Shown in pieces: positions 1 to 10,006 of a stretch of 64,000 nt of DNA (its first letter is position 1; every line of letters begins with the position of its first letter). Origin of the DNA: Fictibacillus sp. b24. Lineage in GTDB: Bacteria; Bacillota; Bacilli; Bacillales; Fictibacillaceae. Below the pieces are notes generated by a model. That model worked only from the letters and a program-made list of their open reading frames with translations, ran no database searches and had not been told where the DNA came from. The translations under genes and the position numbers were made by a program. Location: assembly GCF_030348825.1 (NCBI RefSeq), contig NZ_JAUCES010000005.1:2418001-2482000 (forward strand). Reading direction: 5' to 3'.

Positions 1-1161
<1,161 letters not shown>

Positions 1162-1234
1162 TAACTTTTGCATAGTAATTGTTCTTAATAAAAGACTTTT
1201 GTTTTTAATTTTTAAGACTTGCCTCGTTGAAAAA

Positions 1235-1362
1235 GTTGCTTGGAGTGAAAGATGCGAGACTCCTGCAGGACGAGTGGTCAGGCGGAGACTCCTAAAGGCG
1301 CAAAGCGGCAGGAGGCTCACCGGACCCCCTGCAGAAAGCGAGCATCTGAAACGGAAAGCAAC
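1235..1362 (+). repeat. Hairpin repeat element, copy A
   Basis: First of twelve related intergenic elements (A to L). The ends pair as GTTGCTT/AAGCAAC, the next stem is GATGC/GCATC, and the apical stem is CTCCT/AGGAG. All three pairs differ from the commonest copy (GTTGATT/AATCAAC, GGTGC/GCACC, CACCT/AGGTG) on both arms at once, so pairing is kept. It lies in the gap between the glycosidase and MATE genes, just before a terminator. The 330-base gap holds nothing else I recognise. Confidence 0.85.
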
Positions 1363-1394
1363 CGCATTCAAATACTACACAGCCCATACAACCT

Positions 1395-1425
1395 CCCCTT
1401 ACCGTAAAAAGTAAGGGGATTTTAT
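1395..1425 (+). terminator. Intrinsic terminator upstream of the MATE gene
   Basis: Stem CCCCTTAC (1395-1402) pairs with GTAAGGGG (1411-1418) around an 8-base loop and is followed by ATTTTATTT. It would end transcription from the glycosidase after repeat copy A. Confidence 0.75.
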
Positions 1426-1491
1426 TTCAGTTACTTAACTTTCCTGCTACAATAGGAAAATATTCAATCAACACGATGGAGAGGGATGTAC

Positions 1492-2847
1492 ATGAAAGGA
1501 AACAAAGCCGCAAAGCTTTCCCTTTTTGCCATTACGTGGCCGATTTTTATAGAAATTATGCTTCATATGTTAATGGGTAACGCGGATACACTTATGCTTA
1601 GTCAATATTCGGACCATTCAGTAGCTGCAGTTGGCCTTACCAACCAGCTGTTATCGATCGTAATCGTCATGTTTGGTTTTGTGGCTACAGGTGCAAGTGT
1701 CGTCATCGCACAAGCGATTGGAGCTAAACTGCAGAGAACCGCAGCTGAAGTTGCAGTTGTTGCGATAATGGGAAACTTGCTTTTTGGATTGATATTAAGT
1801 GCCATATTAGTAATCTGGGGAGATGTGTTTTTAAGATGGATGAACACACCACCTGAGTTAATGGCTGAAGCATCCAGCTACCTTTTGATTGTTGGAGGAT
1901 TCTCATTTATTCAATCTGTCATTATGACGATAGGAGCTGCTATCAGAAGTTATGGATTTACGAAAGATGCAATGTATGTCACGATCGGCATGAACATCTT
2001 AAACGTTTTTGGTAACTATTTATTTATTTTTGGAGCGTTCGGTTTCCCTGTTTTAGGAGTTGAAGGTGTAGCAATATCGACTTCTGTCAGCCGTTTTCTA
2101 GGTTTAGTGGTGATCCTTTATCTATTATTTAAGCGATCTTCTATTCCTCTTCCCTTTTCAAGCTCTATTAAATTGTTCCCTCTGCACATTAAGAGCGTCT
2201 TAAAAATCGGATTGCCTTCTGCTGGCGAGCATCTTTCGTACAGCGGATCTCAAATGCTGATTACGTTTTTTATTACGCTGATCGGAACAACTGCGCTGAC
2301 AACGAAGGTTTATACATTTAATATCATGATGTTTATCTTCCTGTTTGCGGTTGCGATTGGGCAAGGTACACAGATTTTAATCGGTCATTTAATTGGTGCT
2401 AAATCGTATGATTCTGCGTATAAAATGTGTTTGAAAAGCCAGACGTACGCCATGATCATTAGCTTTTTGATGGCTGGGATTGCTTCTCTGTTTGCAAAAC
2501 CGCTTCTTTCCATATTTACAGATAACCCTGAGATTATTAGAGAAGGTACCTTGTTGTTGTACTTAACATTGTTACTTGAACCAGGTCGTTCTTTTAACCT
2601 TGTTATTATTTCAAGTTTACGTGCGGCTGGTGATGTTAAGTTTCCAGTTGTAATGGGCGTCATTTCCATGTGGGGTGTAAGTGTACCTCTAGCCTACCTT
2701 TTAGGCATTACGTTTGATTTAGGCTTAGTTGGGATTTGGCTTGCGTTTACAGCAGACGAATGGCTTCGAGGGTTGTTCATGCTTTCGAGGTGGCGAAAGA
2801 GAAAATGGCAAAAGCAGCATATCATACAAAGAGAAGCTACTGCTTAG
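1492..2847 (+). CDS. MATE family multidrug / toxin efflux transporter
   Basis: Integral membrane antiporter of the MATE (NorM/DinF-like) family that would export cationic or other small compounds using a Na+ or H+ gradient. About 451 residues with roughly twelve hydrophobic segments in two homologous halves, the normal length and architecture for the family. The N-terminal half carries the typical first-helix pattern (WPIFIEIMLHMLMGNADT) and the second half repeats it (GLPSAGEHLSYSGSQ). I start at the second of two in-frame ATGs: the GGAGAGG ribosome site at 1478-1484 leaves 7 bases to 1492 but only 1 base to the ATG at 1486. It stands alone, flanked by terminators on both sides. Substrate is unknown. 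Confidence 0.9.
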   Translation: MKGNKAAKLSLFAITWPIFIEIMLHMLMGNADTLMLSQYSDHSVAAVGLTNQLLSIVIVMFGFVATGASVVIAQAIGAKLQRTAAEVAVVAIMGNLLFGLILSAILVIWGDVFLRWMNTPPELMAEASSYLLIVGGFSFIQSVIMTIGAAIRSYGFTKDAMYVTIGMNILNVFGNYLFIFGAFGFPVLGVEGVAISTSVSRFLGLVVILYLLFKRSSIPLPFSSSIKLFPLHIKSVLKIGLPSAGEHLSYSGSQMLITFFITLIGTTALTTKVYTFNIMMFIFLFAVAIGQGTQILIGHLIGAKSYDSAYKMCLKSQTYAMIISFLMAGIASLFAKPLLSIFTDNPEIIREGTLLLYLTLLLEPGRSFNLVIISSLRAAGDVKFPVVMGVISMWGVSVPLAYLLGITFDLGLVGIWLAFTADEWLRGLFMLSRWRKRKWQKQHIIQREATA

Positions 2848-2854
2848 ATAGGTA

Positions 2855-2887
2855 AAAACCGGAAAACATGACGTTTTCCGGTTTTTT
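2855..2887. terminator. Bidirectional terminator between MATE and asnO-like genes
   Basis: AAAACCGGAAAAC pairs with GTTTTCCGGTTTT around a 5-base loop, with a T-run on the plus strand and a T-run on the minus strand. It serves both convergent genes. Confidence 0.9.
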
Positions 2888-2889
2888 AA

Positions 2890-4737
2890 TTAATCAACTA
2901 TATTAATATTATAATCAGTTAACCAGCTATCTATTTGCGCAAGATGCGCCATTAGCTGTGGTCCTGTCATCAGTTGGCCAAACCATGGCTCTTTAAAAGT
3001 TTCCCCGTTCGTATCAATGATCTCTTGCACTTTTTTGCGGTTTAGCACTTCAAAAAGTGGTGAATCCTTTTTCGAAACGATAGATTGCAGCCAGTCTTTA
3101 ACTCCATTCGTATAATCCGGATGGAACGTTTTAGGATATGGGCTCTTCTTGCGGTACAATACATCTTTCGGAAGAACTCCTGTTAATGCTTTTCTCAGGA
3201 TCCCCTTCTCTCTTCCGTCTAACATCTTCATGTCCCAGGGAATGTTCCATGCGTATTCTACAATTCTATGATCGGCAAACGGTACCCTTACCTCTAATGA
3301 AGCTCCCATACTCATACGGTCTTTTCTATCTAAGAGAGTTGTCATAAACCAAATCATATTGAGATAAAAAATTTCGCGGCGTCTAGCTTCTAACTTTGTC
3401 TCTCCATCCAGTGCTGGTGTCTCATTCACCGTTTCTCCGTATCTTTGCTGAACATAAGATGCTAGATTCAGTTTTTTAGACCAAGAATCTTGCAGCAAAT
3501 TTTGACGGGCTTCTGTTGAACGCATCCAAGGAAACATCGGACGGTTTAAAAGCTCTTCTTTATGAAACCATGGATATCCGCCAAAGATCTCGTCTGCACA
3601 TTCACCTGACAATGCAACAGTAGACTGGGGTTTAATTTGCCGGCAGAACCATAATAATGAAGAATCTACATCAGCCATTCCTGGGAGATCACGAACTGTT
3701 ACTGCTTCTCTCAAATGATTGATTAATAGCTCATTGTCGATTACACAGCTATGATGAACAGAACCTGTCGCTTCCACCATTTGATTGATCCAGTACGCAT
3801 CTGAATTCGGCTGGTAGTCGCTTGCTTTAAAATATTTATCATTGTCTACATAGTCGATGCTGAACGTGTGAAGTTCACCTTTATTTTCTTCTTTAAAATA
3901 ATTTGCCGCGATTGCGGTTATTGCACTGGAATCCAGTCCCCCTGAAAGAAAAGTACAAACAGGTACATCTGCTACTAATTGCCGAGTAACTGCATCATTT
4001 ACAAGATATCGTACATTTTCAATCGTATCATGGAGCGAATCTTGGTGAGGTTTGCTCTCAACGTTCCAATAGCGCCAAATCTTTAACCCATTTTTCGTAT
4101 ACGTGGCTGCATGTGCAGGACGCAGTTCTTTTATGCCTTTATAAACCCCGTTACCTGGTGTTCGAGATGGTCCAAGGCCAAATACTTCCTGCAAACCTTC
4201 CCGGTCAACTTCAGCCTTAATGTCAGGATGAGCTAATATTGATTTTATTTCTGAACCAAATAGGAACATGCCGCCTTGTTCTGTGTAAAAAAAAGGTTTT
4301 ACTCCTAAACGGTCTCGGGCAACAAATAAGCTTTGCTTCTCTTCGTCCCAGATGCCAAACGCAAAGATTCCGTTAAATTTTTCAATACAGCTTTCTCCCC
4401 ATTCTATATAGGAAAATAGCAGAACTTCGGTGTCAGAGTGCCCCTCGAAACGATAGCCTAGTTGTAAAAGCTCTTTCCGGAGATCTTCTGTATTGTACAA
4501 TTCACCGTTGTAGCAAAGGGTATAGTTTGTTTTGTTCTTTGACCTTGTCATTGGCTGAACGCCGCCTTCAATATCAACAACGGCTAATCTAGCGTGACCA
4601 AAGCCTGCATGTGTGGTGCTCCAGACATTAAGTGCATCTGGCCCTCTTTTAGATAAAGGTGTCGCCATTTTAATTAAAATATTTTTTTCTTTAATGAGGT
4701 TACGATTCCAATCTGCCCAACCCGTTATTCCGCACAT
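2890..4737 (-). CDS. asnO: Glutamine-hydrolysing asparagine synthetase (AsnB/AsnO type)
   Basis: Makes asparagine from aspartate, ATP and glutamine. I start at 4737 so that the protein begins MCGITGW: removal of Met exposes the catalytic N-terminal Cys of the class II glutaminase domain; upstream in-frame Met codons would bury it, and AAAGGA lies 8 bases before this ATG. The N-terminal glutaminase domain (about 1-200) has RLAVVD and YNGELYN motifs; the C-terminal synthetase domain has the ATP PP-loop SGGLDSS. At 615 residues it matches B. subtilis AsnO (YisO), the paralogue linked there to sporulation, more closely in its first 60 residues than generic AsnB. The assignment to AsnO rather than AsnB is from memory of the family. 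No T-box leader is visible upstream. It is divergent from the AI-2E-family gene, with 159 bases between. Confidence 0.88.
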   Translation of the reverse strand: MCGITGWADWNRNLIKEKNILIKMATPLSKRGPDALNVWSTTHAGFGHARLAVVDIEGGVQPMTRSKNKTNYTLCYNGELYNTEDLRKELLQLGYRFEGHSDTEVLLFSYIEWGESCIEKFNGIFAFGIWDEEKQSLFVARDRLGVKPFFYTEQGGMFLFGSEIKSILAHPDIKAEVDREGLQEVFGLGPSRTPGNGVYKGIKELRPAHAATYTKNGLKIWRYWNVESKPHQDSLHDTIENVRYLVNDAVTRQLVADVPVCTFLSGGLDSSAITAIAANYFKEENKGELHTFSIDYVDNDKYFKASDYQPNSDAYWINQMVEATGSVHHSCVIDNELLINHLREAVTVRDLPGMADVDSSLLWFCRQIKPQSTVALSGECADEIFGGYPWFHKEELLNRPMFPWMRSTEARQNLLQDSWSKKLNLASYVQQRYGETVNETPALDGETKLEARRREIFYLNMIWFMTTLLDRKDRMSMGASLEVRVPFADHRIVEYAWNIPWDMKMLDGREKGILRKALTGVLPKDVLYRKKSPYPKTFHPDYTNGVKDWLQSIVSKKDSPLFEVLNRKKVQEIIDTNGETFKEPWFGQLMTGPQLMAHLAQIDSWLTDYNINIVD

Positions 4738-4831
4738 TGGTTTCATCCTTTCTATACAAACTCCATTTCTAGTACGTATGCCCATTACTCAGCATATGCT
4801 TTTACCCCTGTATGGGTGTTTCGGAAAATAT

Positions 4832-4861
4832 TTGTGCATAATCTACCAATTTGTATATAAT
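4832..4861 (+). promoter_or_regulatory. Probable sigma-A promoter of the AI-2E-family gene
   Basis: TTGTGC (4832-4837), 18-base spacer, TATAAT (4856-4861), about 35 bases before the start codon at 4897. Confidence 0.55.
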
Positions 4862-4896
4862 GAATACATATTTCAGAAGATAAAGGTGATTATTGG

Positions 4897-5985
4897 ATGC
4901 CACAGTCGAAGTTTTTTCGTATTGGTTACGGTTTGCTCCTCATTTTTCTTATTATTTTAGTCGGAACAAAGATTGATTTTATTTTCAGACCCATCGTCGT
5001 TCTTGTACAAACGTTATTCTTCCCGTTTTTGCTAGGCGGTGTTCTATACTATTTGTTCCGTCCCGTTGTTCAGTTTTTACATAAACGAAACGTTCCTAAG
5101 GTATTATCCATCCTGCTCATTTATCTGCTTGCAATCGGACTTTTTGTACTATTGTTCTATTCCATTGGTCCAGTACTGCAGAGACAGGTAAGTAATTTAG
5201 TAGAAAATACCCCAGCTTTGATTGACGCTATTCGTTCAAAACTGAATGATCTGCAGCAAAACGAATGGGTAAATCGTTTCCAGGAAAGTGAACAGTTTGA
5301 TGTAAAAGAGATTTCGGATAAAGTGTCAGCTTATCTTTCCAACAGTGCTCAAACCATTGGAACGAACATCGCAAACTTTATCGGAATCATTACCAACATT
5401 GTTATGATTTTTGTCACGGTTCCGTTCATTCTTTATTACATGTTAAAAGAAGGCGAAAAAGCACCACAAATGGTGCTGCAAACGTTGCCTGAAAGACAGC
5501 GTAATAATGGAACAAAAATTTTAAAAGACATGGATATCGCGCTTAGCTCATATATTCAAGGTCAAATCTTAGTCAGTGTTTGCGTTGGAACAATGCTGTA
5601 CATTGGATACCTGGTGATCGGGATTGAGTACTCTCTAATCCTCGCTATCATCGCCATGTTCACGAATGTAATTCCGTTCCTCGGTCCCATTATCGGAGTT
5701 GTGCCAGCACTTATCGTAGCAATCGTAGATTCTCCAGCTATGGTCATCAAAGTACTTGTCGTGATGGTTATAGCTCAGCAAATTGAAGGGAATGTCATCT
5801 CACCTCAAGTGATGGGTAAAAAGCTCGACATCCACCCCCTGACAATTATTTCAATCTTGCTTGTAGCTGGAAGTCTTGGCGGATTACTCGGTTTGATCCT
5901 AGCTGTTCCTGTATATGCTGTATTGAAGGTTATTGCGTTGCATACTTACAGATTAATTAATTTACGAAGAACGAAAGAATTATAG
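4897..5985 (+). CDS. AI-2E family transporter (PerM/YtvI-like permease)
   Basis: Polytopic membrane protein of the AI-2E transporter family. The family name comes from a proposed autoinducer-2 exporter, but most bacillar members have no proven substrate and some act as Na+/H+ antiporters, so no substrate is claimed. The 362 residues show about seven or eight hydrophobic segments: two near the N-terminus, one after a short basic stretch, a large hydrophilic loop around residues 95-155, then a cluster containing the family signature VIPFLGPIIGVVPA near 250 and a basic C-terminal tail. AAAGGTGA precedes the ATG at a good distance. It is a single-gene transcript with its own promoter and terminator. 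Confidence 0.85.
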   Translation: MPQSKFFRIGYGLLLIFLIILVGTKIDFIFRPIVVLVQTLFFPFLLGGVLYYLFRPVVQFLHKRNVPKVLSILLIYLLAIGLFVLLFYSIGPVLQRQVSNLVENTPALIDAIRSKLNDLQQNEWVNRFQESEQFDVKEISDKVSAYLSNSAQTIGTNIANFIGIITNIVMIFVTVPFILYYMLKEGEKAPQMVLQTLPERQRNNGTKILKDMDIALSSYIQGQILVSVCVGTMLYIGYLVIGIEYSLILAIIAMFTNVIPFLGPIIGVVPALIVAIVDSPAMVIKVLVVMVIAQQIEGNVISPQVMGKKLDIHPLTIISILLVAGSLGGLLGLILAVPVYAVLKVIALHTYRLINLRRTKEL

Positions 5986-6003
5986 GATAAGTAAGAATAG
6001 GAG

Positions 6004-6034
6004 AAAGCACCGGCTGTAGTACCGGTGCTTTTTT
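6004..6034 (+). terminator. Terminator of the AI-2E-family gene
   Basis: AAAGCACCGG (6004-6013) pairs with CCGGTGCTTT (6022-6031), followed by more T residues. Confidence 0.9.
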
Positions 6035-6060
6035 GTGTGGATTGGGATTGTAAAATTTTT

Positions 6061-6200
6061 GCGCTCGTAAATCTCATTTTGCGCTCGTAAATCTCATTTT
6101 GCGCTCGTAAATCTCATTTTGCGCTCGTAAATCTCATTTTGCGCTCGTAAATCTCATTTTGCGCTCGTAAATCTCATTTTGCGCTCGTAAATCTCATTTT
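6061..6200. repeat. Perfect 20-bp tandem array, 7 units
   Basis: Seven identical copies of GCGCTCGTAAATCTCATTTT run head to tail, then the phase continues into GCGCTCGT and a hairpin (6203-6237). The array sits between the plus-strand terminator and the minus-strand terminator of two convergent genes. There are no spacers, so it is not a CRISPR. It shares the core CGCTCGTAAATCT with the array at 58821. Confidence 0.97.
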
Positions 6201-6202
6201 GC

Positions 6203-6237
6203 GCTCGTTCAGCGAGCATAAATGCCGCTGAACGAGC
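6203..6237. repeat. Hairpin capping the tandem array (twin of 59002-59036)
   Basis: GCTCGTTCAGCG (6203-6214) is the exact inverted repeat of CGCTGAACGAGC (6226-6237) with an 11-base loop. The same hairpin and loop occur, base for base, at the end of the 58821 array. It lacks a T-run and is unlikely to be a simple terminator. Confidence 0.9.
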
Positions 6238-6277
6238 TTCCGACGTCATCTAGATTTATAGAAATAGGGTTCATTCT

Positions 6278-6317
6278 ATAAAAAAGCACACCTTTCAAAA
6301 AAAAAAGGTATGCTTCC
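6278..6317 (-). terminator. Terminator of the mtnWXBD operon
   Basis: On the minus strand AAGCATACCTTT pairs with AAAGGTGTGCTT (one G-U pair), followed by a T-run. It lies just downstream of the mtnD stop codon. Confidence 0.8.
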
Positions 6318-6323
6318 TTAACA

Positions 6324-6860
6324 TTATTTAGCTTCTTGTGGCTCTTTATCGTAGATCGGAACCCAGCCTTCTTTTGATTTGAAAATTCGTACCGCTACTA
6401 CTTTGCGGTCTGCTTGCAGTGTGAAGTAATGACGGAAGTTTTCTGGAACCGAGATCAAGTCTCCTGGCTCTAGTTCTACATCAAAAAACCTTCCGTTTGG
6501 CCCTTCAATGGCAAAAATCCCGTGTCCTGAAACGATAAAGCGAACTTCGTCATCTGTGTGGTGGTGTTCTGCTAAAAAATTTTTCAGAAGTTCATCTAAG
6601 TTCGGTGTTGCGTCAGAGAGAGAAATTACATCTTCAGTAACATATCCTCTGCGCTCAGAAATATCGTCGATCTCGCTGCGGAAAGTTTGAATCACTTCTG
6701 CTTTATCTTCATCACTTAACGCGTAGTTCTCGCGAAGATGTGCCGGAAGCTTTTCAATGTCCCATTTTTCGTAAATAACTTCCTGTGAGTTTAAATAAGC
6801 TTCTACTTCACTTTGGTTTTCAATTCTTTCGTTGTTATCATGAAATCGTAGTTGTGCCAT
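6324..6860 (-). CDS. mtnD: Acireductone dioxygenase
   Basis: Last enzyme of the methionine salvage chain: oxidises the acireductone 1,2-dihydroxy-3-keto-5-methylthiopentene with O2. With Fe2+ it gives formate and the 2-keto acid of methionine; with Ni2+ it takes the off-pathway route with CO. This is a cupin of 178 residues, the usual size. The metal-binding cluster [10 protein letters not shown] lies near residue 95 and the fourth ligand His is in FRHYFTL near 140. I start at 6860 because GGAGG lies 8 bases upstream; the upstream in-frame Met has no comparable site. The start overlaps the mtnB end by 23 bases, so the two are translationally coupled. Part of the SAM-riboswitch operon mtnW-X-B-D. 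Confidence 0.96.
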   Translation of the reverse strand: MAQLRFHDNNERIENQSEVEAYLNSQEVIYEKWDIEKLPAHLRENYALSDEDKAEVIQTFRSEIDDISERRGYVTEDVISLSDATPNLDELLKNFLAEHHHTDDEVRFIVSGHGIFAIEGPNGRFFDVELEPGDLISVPENFRHYFTLQADRKVVAVRIFKSKEGWVPIYDKEPQEAK

Positions 6861-7503
6861 TTTTAACGCCTCCAAATGAGTTATTTTTATTAAAAAAAGA
6901 TAGAGTTTGCAATTTTAAGTGGTAAGAAAATAAAAACTCAAAAGCTTCTAGGTGCTTCTTCGCTTCAAATGCGTTTCTGCCCCATACAGTGATACCGTGA
7001 TTTCGAATAAGTACTGCTTTCGTGTCAGGCTTTATTACTGCACCAACGGCTTCAGAAAGCTTTATTAAATCTGCATAATTTTCCACGATAGGAACAGTTA
7101 TTCTGCCGTCTTCTTCCCAAATTCCGAATGCTTTAATCAGCTCCTGACCTTGGAAAGTAATTTCCCCTTGATCTCCATACAACTCTGAGATCAAGTTGTT
7201 CTCAACCGTATGAACGTGCAAACAGCAGCCAGCATCTGTTAAGCGATAGACTTCACAATGAATGCCTGTTTCTGCTGAAGCTTTAAGTTGAGTTTCTTCA
7301 ACTGGTCTGCCATACTCATCAACTAGAAGAAAGTCTTCAGAAGTACGTTTCGTTTTATCCTTTCCGCTTGCTGATACATAAAAGGCAAGCGGTGATTCAC
7401 TGACTTTTATAGAAACATTCCCGCTTGTGCCTGGAAACCAATCTCGTGCAGCGAGTTCATCTTTTACATCAGCAAGCTCATTCCAGCGCTGTTGTTTACT
7501 CAA
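6838..7503 (-). CDS. mtnB: Methylthioribulose-1-phosphate dehydratase
   Basis: Class II aldolase/adducin-family dehydratase that converts 5-methylthioribulose-1-phosphate to 2,3-diketo-5-methylthiopentyl-1-phosphate. The Zn2+ site is visible as LHVHT (His residues near 97-99) and NHG near 170; the N-terminal GTSGNVS motif is the phosphate-binding loop typical of the family. The 221 residues include a C-terminal tail ([10 protein letters not shown] onwards) about a dozen residues longer than I expect for bacillar MtnB, and this tail is what overlaps mtnD. The start overlaps the mtnX stop as ATGA. Third gene of the mtnWXBD operon. Confidence 0.95.
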   Translation of the reverse strand: MSKQQRWNELADVKDELAARDWFPGTSGNVSIKVSESPLAFYVSASGKDKTKRTSEDFLLVDEYGRPVEETQLKASAETGIHCEVYRLTDAGCCLHVHTVENNLISELYGDQGEITFQGQELIKAFGIWEEDGRITVPIVENYADLIKLSEAVGAVIKPDTKAVLIRNHGITVWGRNAFEAKKHLEAFEFLFSYHLKLQTLSFFNKNNSFGGVKNGTTTIS

Positions 7504-8171
7504 CTTCGTACACCTCTTTTCTCTAATGCATGAATAATGTCATGAAACGTTTCAAAAGGTGTGTAAGAAATTTGGTTTTCCTCACATTTTTCAATCAGGT
7601 AGTCTCTTGCAAAAACGAAGTCAGCTAATTTGGAAGCTTGCAAATCGGTGATTGAATCGCCGATTACAATTTTTTCTGCATCTCTGTACTGATGATCCAA
7701 TCGACGAATGACAGAGGGCTTGCAGCAGCCGCAATCGTTCGTACACAAATCATCACATGCGTTCGGCCATAGAATTTTTATCGTGTCACCTGAAAAGTCA
7801 CTAGCATTGCAGATAATGTGCTCAGGCATAATTTTGTTTTCCAGGACAGGATTGACAAAAAAATCAATTCCCCCGCTTACGATATAAAGCGGTATTTTTT
7901 CAGCTTTGGTAAAATCAATAAACTCCTGAAAGCCGTCTCTAATCTTAGAACGGGTTAATACGAATTCGATAATTTCTTGCTTTTTATCTGAAGATATTCT
8001 TGAAAACATCCTTCCAACCCCTTCACGGATGGAGATGGTTTCATTCAATATATCTTTCACGATTGGTTGCCAGCCATCAGGCGAAAACTCCTCCATGATC
8101 GCGACAATGTTATCCTTTTCGGTAACTGTGCCGTCAAAATCGCAAAAGATTACAGATCCATTTCTCGTCAT
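7500..8171 (-). CDS. mtnX: 2-hydroxy-3-keto-5-methylthiopentenyl-1-phosphate phosphatase
   Basis: HAD-superfamily phosphatase that removes phosphate from the enol intermediate made by MtnW, giving the acireductone used by MtnD. Motif I is DFDGTVT near residue 11 (nucleophile and acid/base Asp), motif II is the Ser in IVSGGIDFF near 98, and motif IV is IGDSITD near 170. A Cys-rich stretch [12 protein letters not shown] near 140 is a recognisable feature of this phosphatase group. At 223 residues it has normal length. It overlaps mtnW upstream and mtnB downstream by 4 bases each. The MtnW/MtnX split, instead of the fused MtnC enolase-phosphatase, is the Bacillus version of the pathway. Confidence 0.95.
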   Translation of the reverse strand: MTRNGSVIFCDFDGTVTEKDNIVAIMEEFSPDGWQPIVKDILNETISIREGVGRMFSRISSDKKQEIIEFVLTRSKIRDGFQEFIDFTKAEKIPLYIVSGGIDFFVNPVLENKIMPEHIICNASDFSGDTIKILWPNACDDLCTNDCGCCKPSVIRRLDHQYRDAEKIVIGDSITDLQASKLADFVFARDYLIEKCEENQISYTPFETFHDIIHALEKRGVRS

Positions 8172-9409
8172 TTAACCGGCACCCCTCCCCATAGCTCAAG
8201 GGCTTTTTGAAGTTCAGCGTGTTTCTCTGCGTATTGTTCAAAGTCTTCACCTTTCACAACCGCATCTACAGCCTGACGGAACGCTCTTGCACCGCCTGCT
8301 GCTCCATCAGGATGCCCATGAATTCCGCCACCTGCATTAATGACGCTATCTACGCCAAAATCGTTATATAAAACGGGAGTTAAACCTGGGTGGATACCTG
8401 CTGACGGTACCGGGAATGACTTTTTCAGTGAAATAACGTCTGTCGTTAATGAATCAGCTATGCTTAATGTTTCATTGCGATCGAGCGCCACACTTCCATA
8501 TGGAGACGGGAACAACACAAGGTCAGCTCCAGCATAGCGAAGCAGTTTTCCTAGCAAAACTGAATACCCGATTCCGTAAAGGGAAGATGAGCCAATCGCT
8601 CCCGATAATGCCGGATGCGCCATGATTGGCAGCGGAATCTCTTTGTCCTCTGCCAATTCTTGCAGCACATCTGGCCCATAGGACAGAACGTTGAACAATA
8701 ATGCATTCGCACCTAATTCTGCTGCGCGTCTTGCTTTATCACGAAGCTCACTTGTTCTGCCTGTCAGGTTCACCGCATAAAGTGTCTTTTCACCTGTACG
8801 ATTCTGAACGGAATCCAACACTTCTTTTGCCGTCTTAATTCGTTCTTCAAAAGGAGTAAGCGGATTGTCAAACAAAATTTCGTCATCTTTTACAAGGTCC
8901 ACGCCGCCTAATGCCTGTTCATAAAGCTGCTGTTTAAAGAATGAAAGGTCTTTACCAAGAACTCCTTTAAAGATGCTCATTACAAGAGGGCGATCTTGAA
9001 CACCAAGAATATCTCGTATTCCGGAAATACCGTATTTTGGACCTGGAAAACTTTGTTCTAACTGTTTATCAAATTCTAAATCTATCAGCTTGATCTCTCC
9101 ATCTAAAGAAAGCTTTCCGAAAACTGTAGTAAGGATGGCCGGGAGATCGTTAGAAAAGTTGGCTGAAGGATATGAAATCTTTAGCAAACCTCTAGTTCTT
9201 TTGCTGCCTAGATACTGATCAGCAGCTACATCTCCAGGAAGTTCAATCACTTCTTCAACGATTCCTTTATGTTTTAAAAGTTGATCCTGCTCGAGCTGAG
9301 GAAGATCTGTCCAGGAACCGACGGTCAGACCGAGTGCAATTCCTTCTGCTTTTTTCTCTAAGTTTTCTTTTTTGTCATGTACTAAGTACGTCGCTGTAAT
9401 TTTACTCAT
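8168..9409 (-). CDS. mtnW: 2,3-diketo-5-methylthiopentyl-1-phosphate enolase (RuBisCO-like protein)
   Basis: Form IV RuBisCO homologue that enolises 2,3-diketo-5-methylthiopentyl-1-phosphate; it does not fix CO2. The 413 residues match the family length. The active-site segment [10 protein letters not shown] near residue 175 contains the Lys/Asp/Glu set that binds Mg2+ (the Lys is the carbamylated position in RuBisCO), and the C-terminal [10 protein letters not shown] segment near 370 is the phosphate-binding loop. AAAGGAG lies 10 bases before the ATG. First gene of the operon, directly behind a SAM-I riboswitch and terminator, so transcription should rise when S-adenosylmethionine is scarce. 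Confidence 0.96.
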   Translation of the reverse strand: MSKITATYLVHDKKENLEKKAEGIALGLTVGSWTDLPQLEQDQLLKHKGIVEEVIELPGDVAADQYLGSKRTRGLLKISYPSANFSNDLPAILTTVFGKLSLDGEIKLIDLEFDKQLEQSFPGPKYGISGIRDILGVQDRPLVMSIFKGVLGKDLSFFKQQLYEQALGGVDLVKDDEILFDNPLTPFEERIKTAKEVLDSVQNRTGEKTLYAVNLTGRTSELRDKARRAAELGANALLFNVLSYGPDVLQELAEDKEIPLPIMAHPALSGAIGSSSLYGIGYSVLLGKLLRYAGADLVLFPSPYGSVALDRNETLSIADSLTTDVISLKKSFPVPSAGIHPGLTPVLYNDFGVDSVINAGGGIHGHPDGAAGGARAFRQAVDAVVKGEDFEQYAEKHAELQKALELWGGVPVK

Positions 9410-9435
9410 GTTGGTTTAACTCCTTTCAAACGCGC

Positions 9436-9461
9436 AAAAAGCCCCTTCACGAGGAAGGGGC
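9436..9461 (-). terminator. Riboswitch-controlled terminator before mtnW
   Basis: On the minus strand GCCCCTTC pairs with GAAGGGGC around CTCGT, followed by TTTTTGCG. It lies between the SAM-I aptamer and the mtnW ribosome site. Confidence 0.9.
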
Positions 9462-9485
9462 GTCATAATAGTGACAGTTCCGCTT

Positions 9486-9608
9486 CCTCTTATCTCTCAG
9501 CCTGATTTCGTAAGGCTGCAAGAATTAGCACCGTTTTCAGCTAAATAAAAAAGCTGAATGGTTGCCGGGTTTCATCGGGCTAGTCCCTCCACCTGCTCTT
9601 AATAAGAG
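9486..9608 (-). promoter_or_regulatory. SAM-I riboswitch (S-box leader) of mtnWXBD
   Basis: Minus-strand RNA opens with the P1 arm CTCTTATT, then the conserved AGAGCAGGTGGAGGGA, GATGAAACCCGGCAACC, GGTGCTAATTC and the closing GAGATAAGAGG arm. These are the S-box consensus blocks in order. High SAM should stabilise the aptamer and allow the terminator at 9436-9461 to form. Confidence 0.96.
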
Positions 9609-9639
9609 TGCAAATTGTTAGAATATAATTTTAATTGTG

Positions 9640-9668
9640 ATTATGACAGGGCATGAAGAATCTGTCAA
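9640..9668 (-). promoter_or_regulatory. Sigma-A promoter of the mtnWXBD leader
   Basis: Minus-strand TTGACA (9668-9663), 17-base spacer, CATAAT (9645-9640). The predicted start lies about 25 bases before the aptamer. Confidence 0.75.
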
Positions 9669-9722
9669 CCAATTTTTTTCTAGAAGTTGCTTTTAAGATA
9701 TACTTTGTTGCTCTTGAGAGTG

Positions 9723-9976
9723 GTTGATTTCCGTTCCAGGTGCTCCCTTTCCGCGGGGCAGGCGGTGAGCCACATTCGTTACGTTTCACTTTTAAGTGTC
9801 TCACTTGTCTAGTTGCAGTGGCTAGCCCCTCGAGGTCAAAAGCTAAATGGTCCAGAAGGCAAAGAGCGCCTTCCTAGCCCATTCACCTTTTGCTTGTCGG
9901 GGCTGAACGAGCCACTTCCACTTTTCGTACTGCCCGCTCGTCCCGCAGGAGTCTCGCATCTTCCACTTCAATCAAC
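9723..9976 (-). repeat. Composite hairpin repeat, copy B, with nested module
   Basis: A ~128 bp element of the A-L family in minus orientation (outer stem GTTGATT/AATCAAC), enlarged to 254 bp by a nested module at about 9806-9931. The module begins GTCTAGTTGCAGTGGCTAGC on the plus strand and has its own inverted arms (GTGGCT/AGCCAC, AGCCCC/GGGGCT). The same module occurs in copy G and, diverged, in copy I. It separates mtnE from the mtnW promoter. Confidence 0.88.
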
Positions 9977-10006
9977 TGTCCATGAAGGAACTTTTAAAAT
10001 AGCCTT

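Noticed and set aside
4738-4896. T-box leader for the asparagine synthetase gene
   Set aside because: Only 159 bases are shared with a divergent gene, and no T-box consensus or specifier stem is visible.
4897-5985. Quorum-sensing AI-2 exporter
   Set aside because: The family name is historical. Nothing in the neighbourhood (no luxS, no lsr genes) supports autoinducer transport.
6061-6240. Possible CRISPR array
   Set aside because: Units follow each other without spacers, are only 20 bp long and no cas genes are near. The same applies to 58821-59000.
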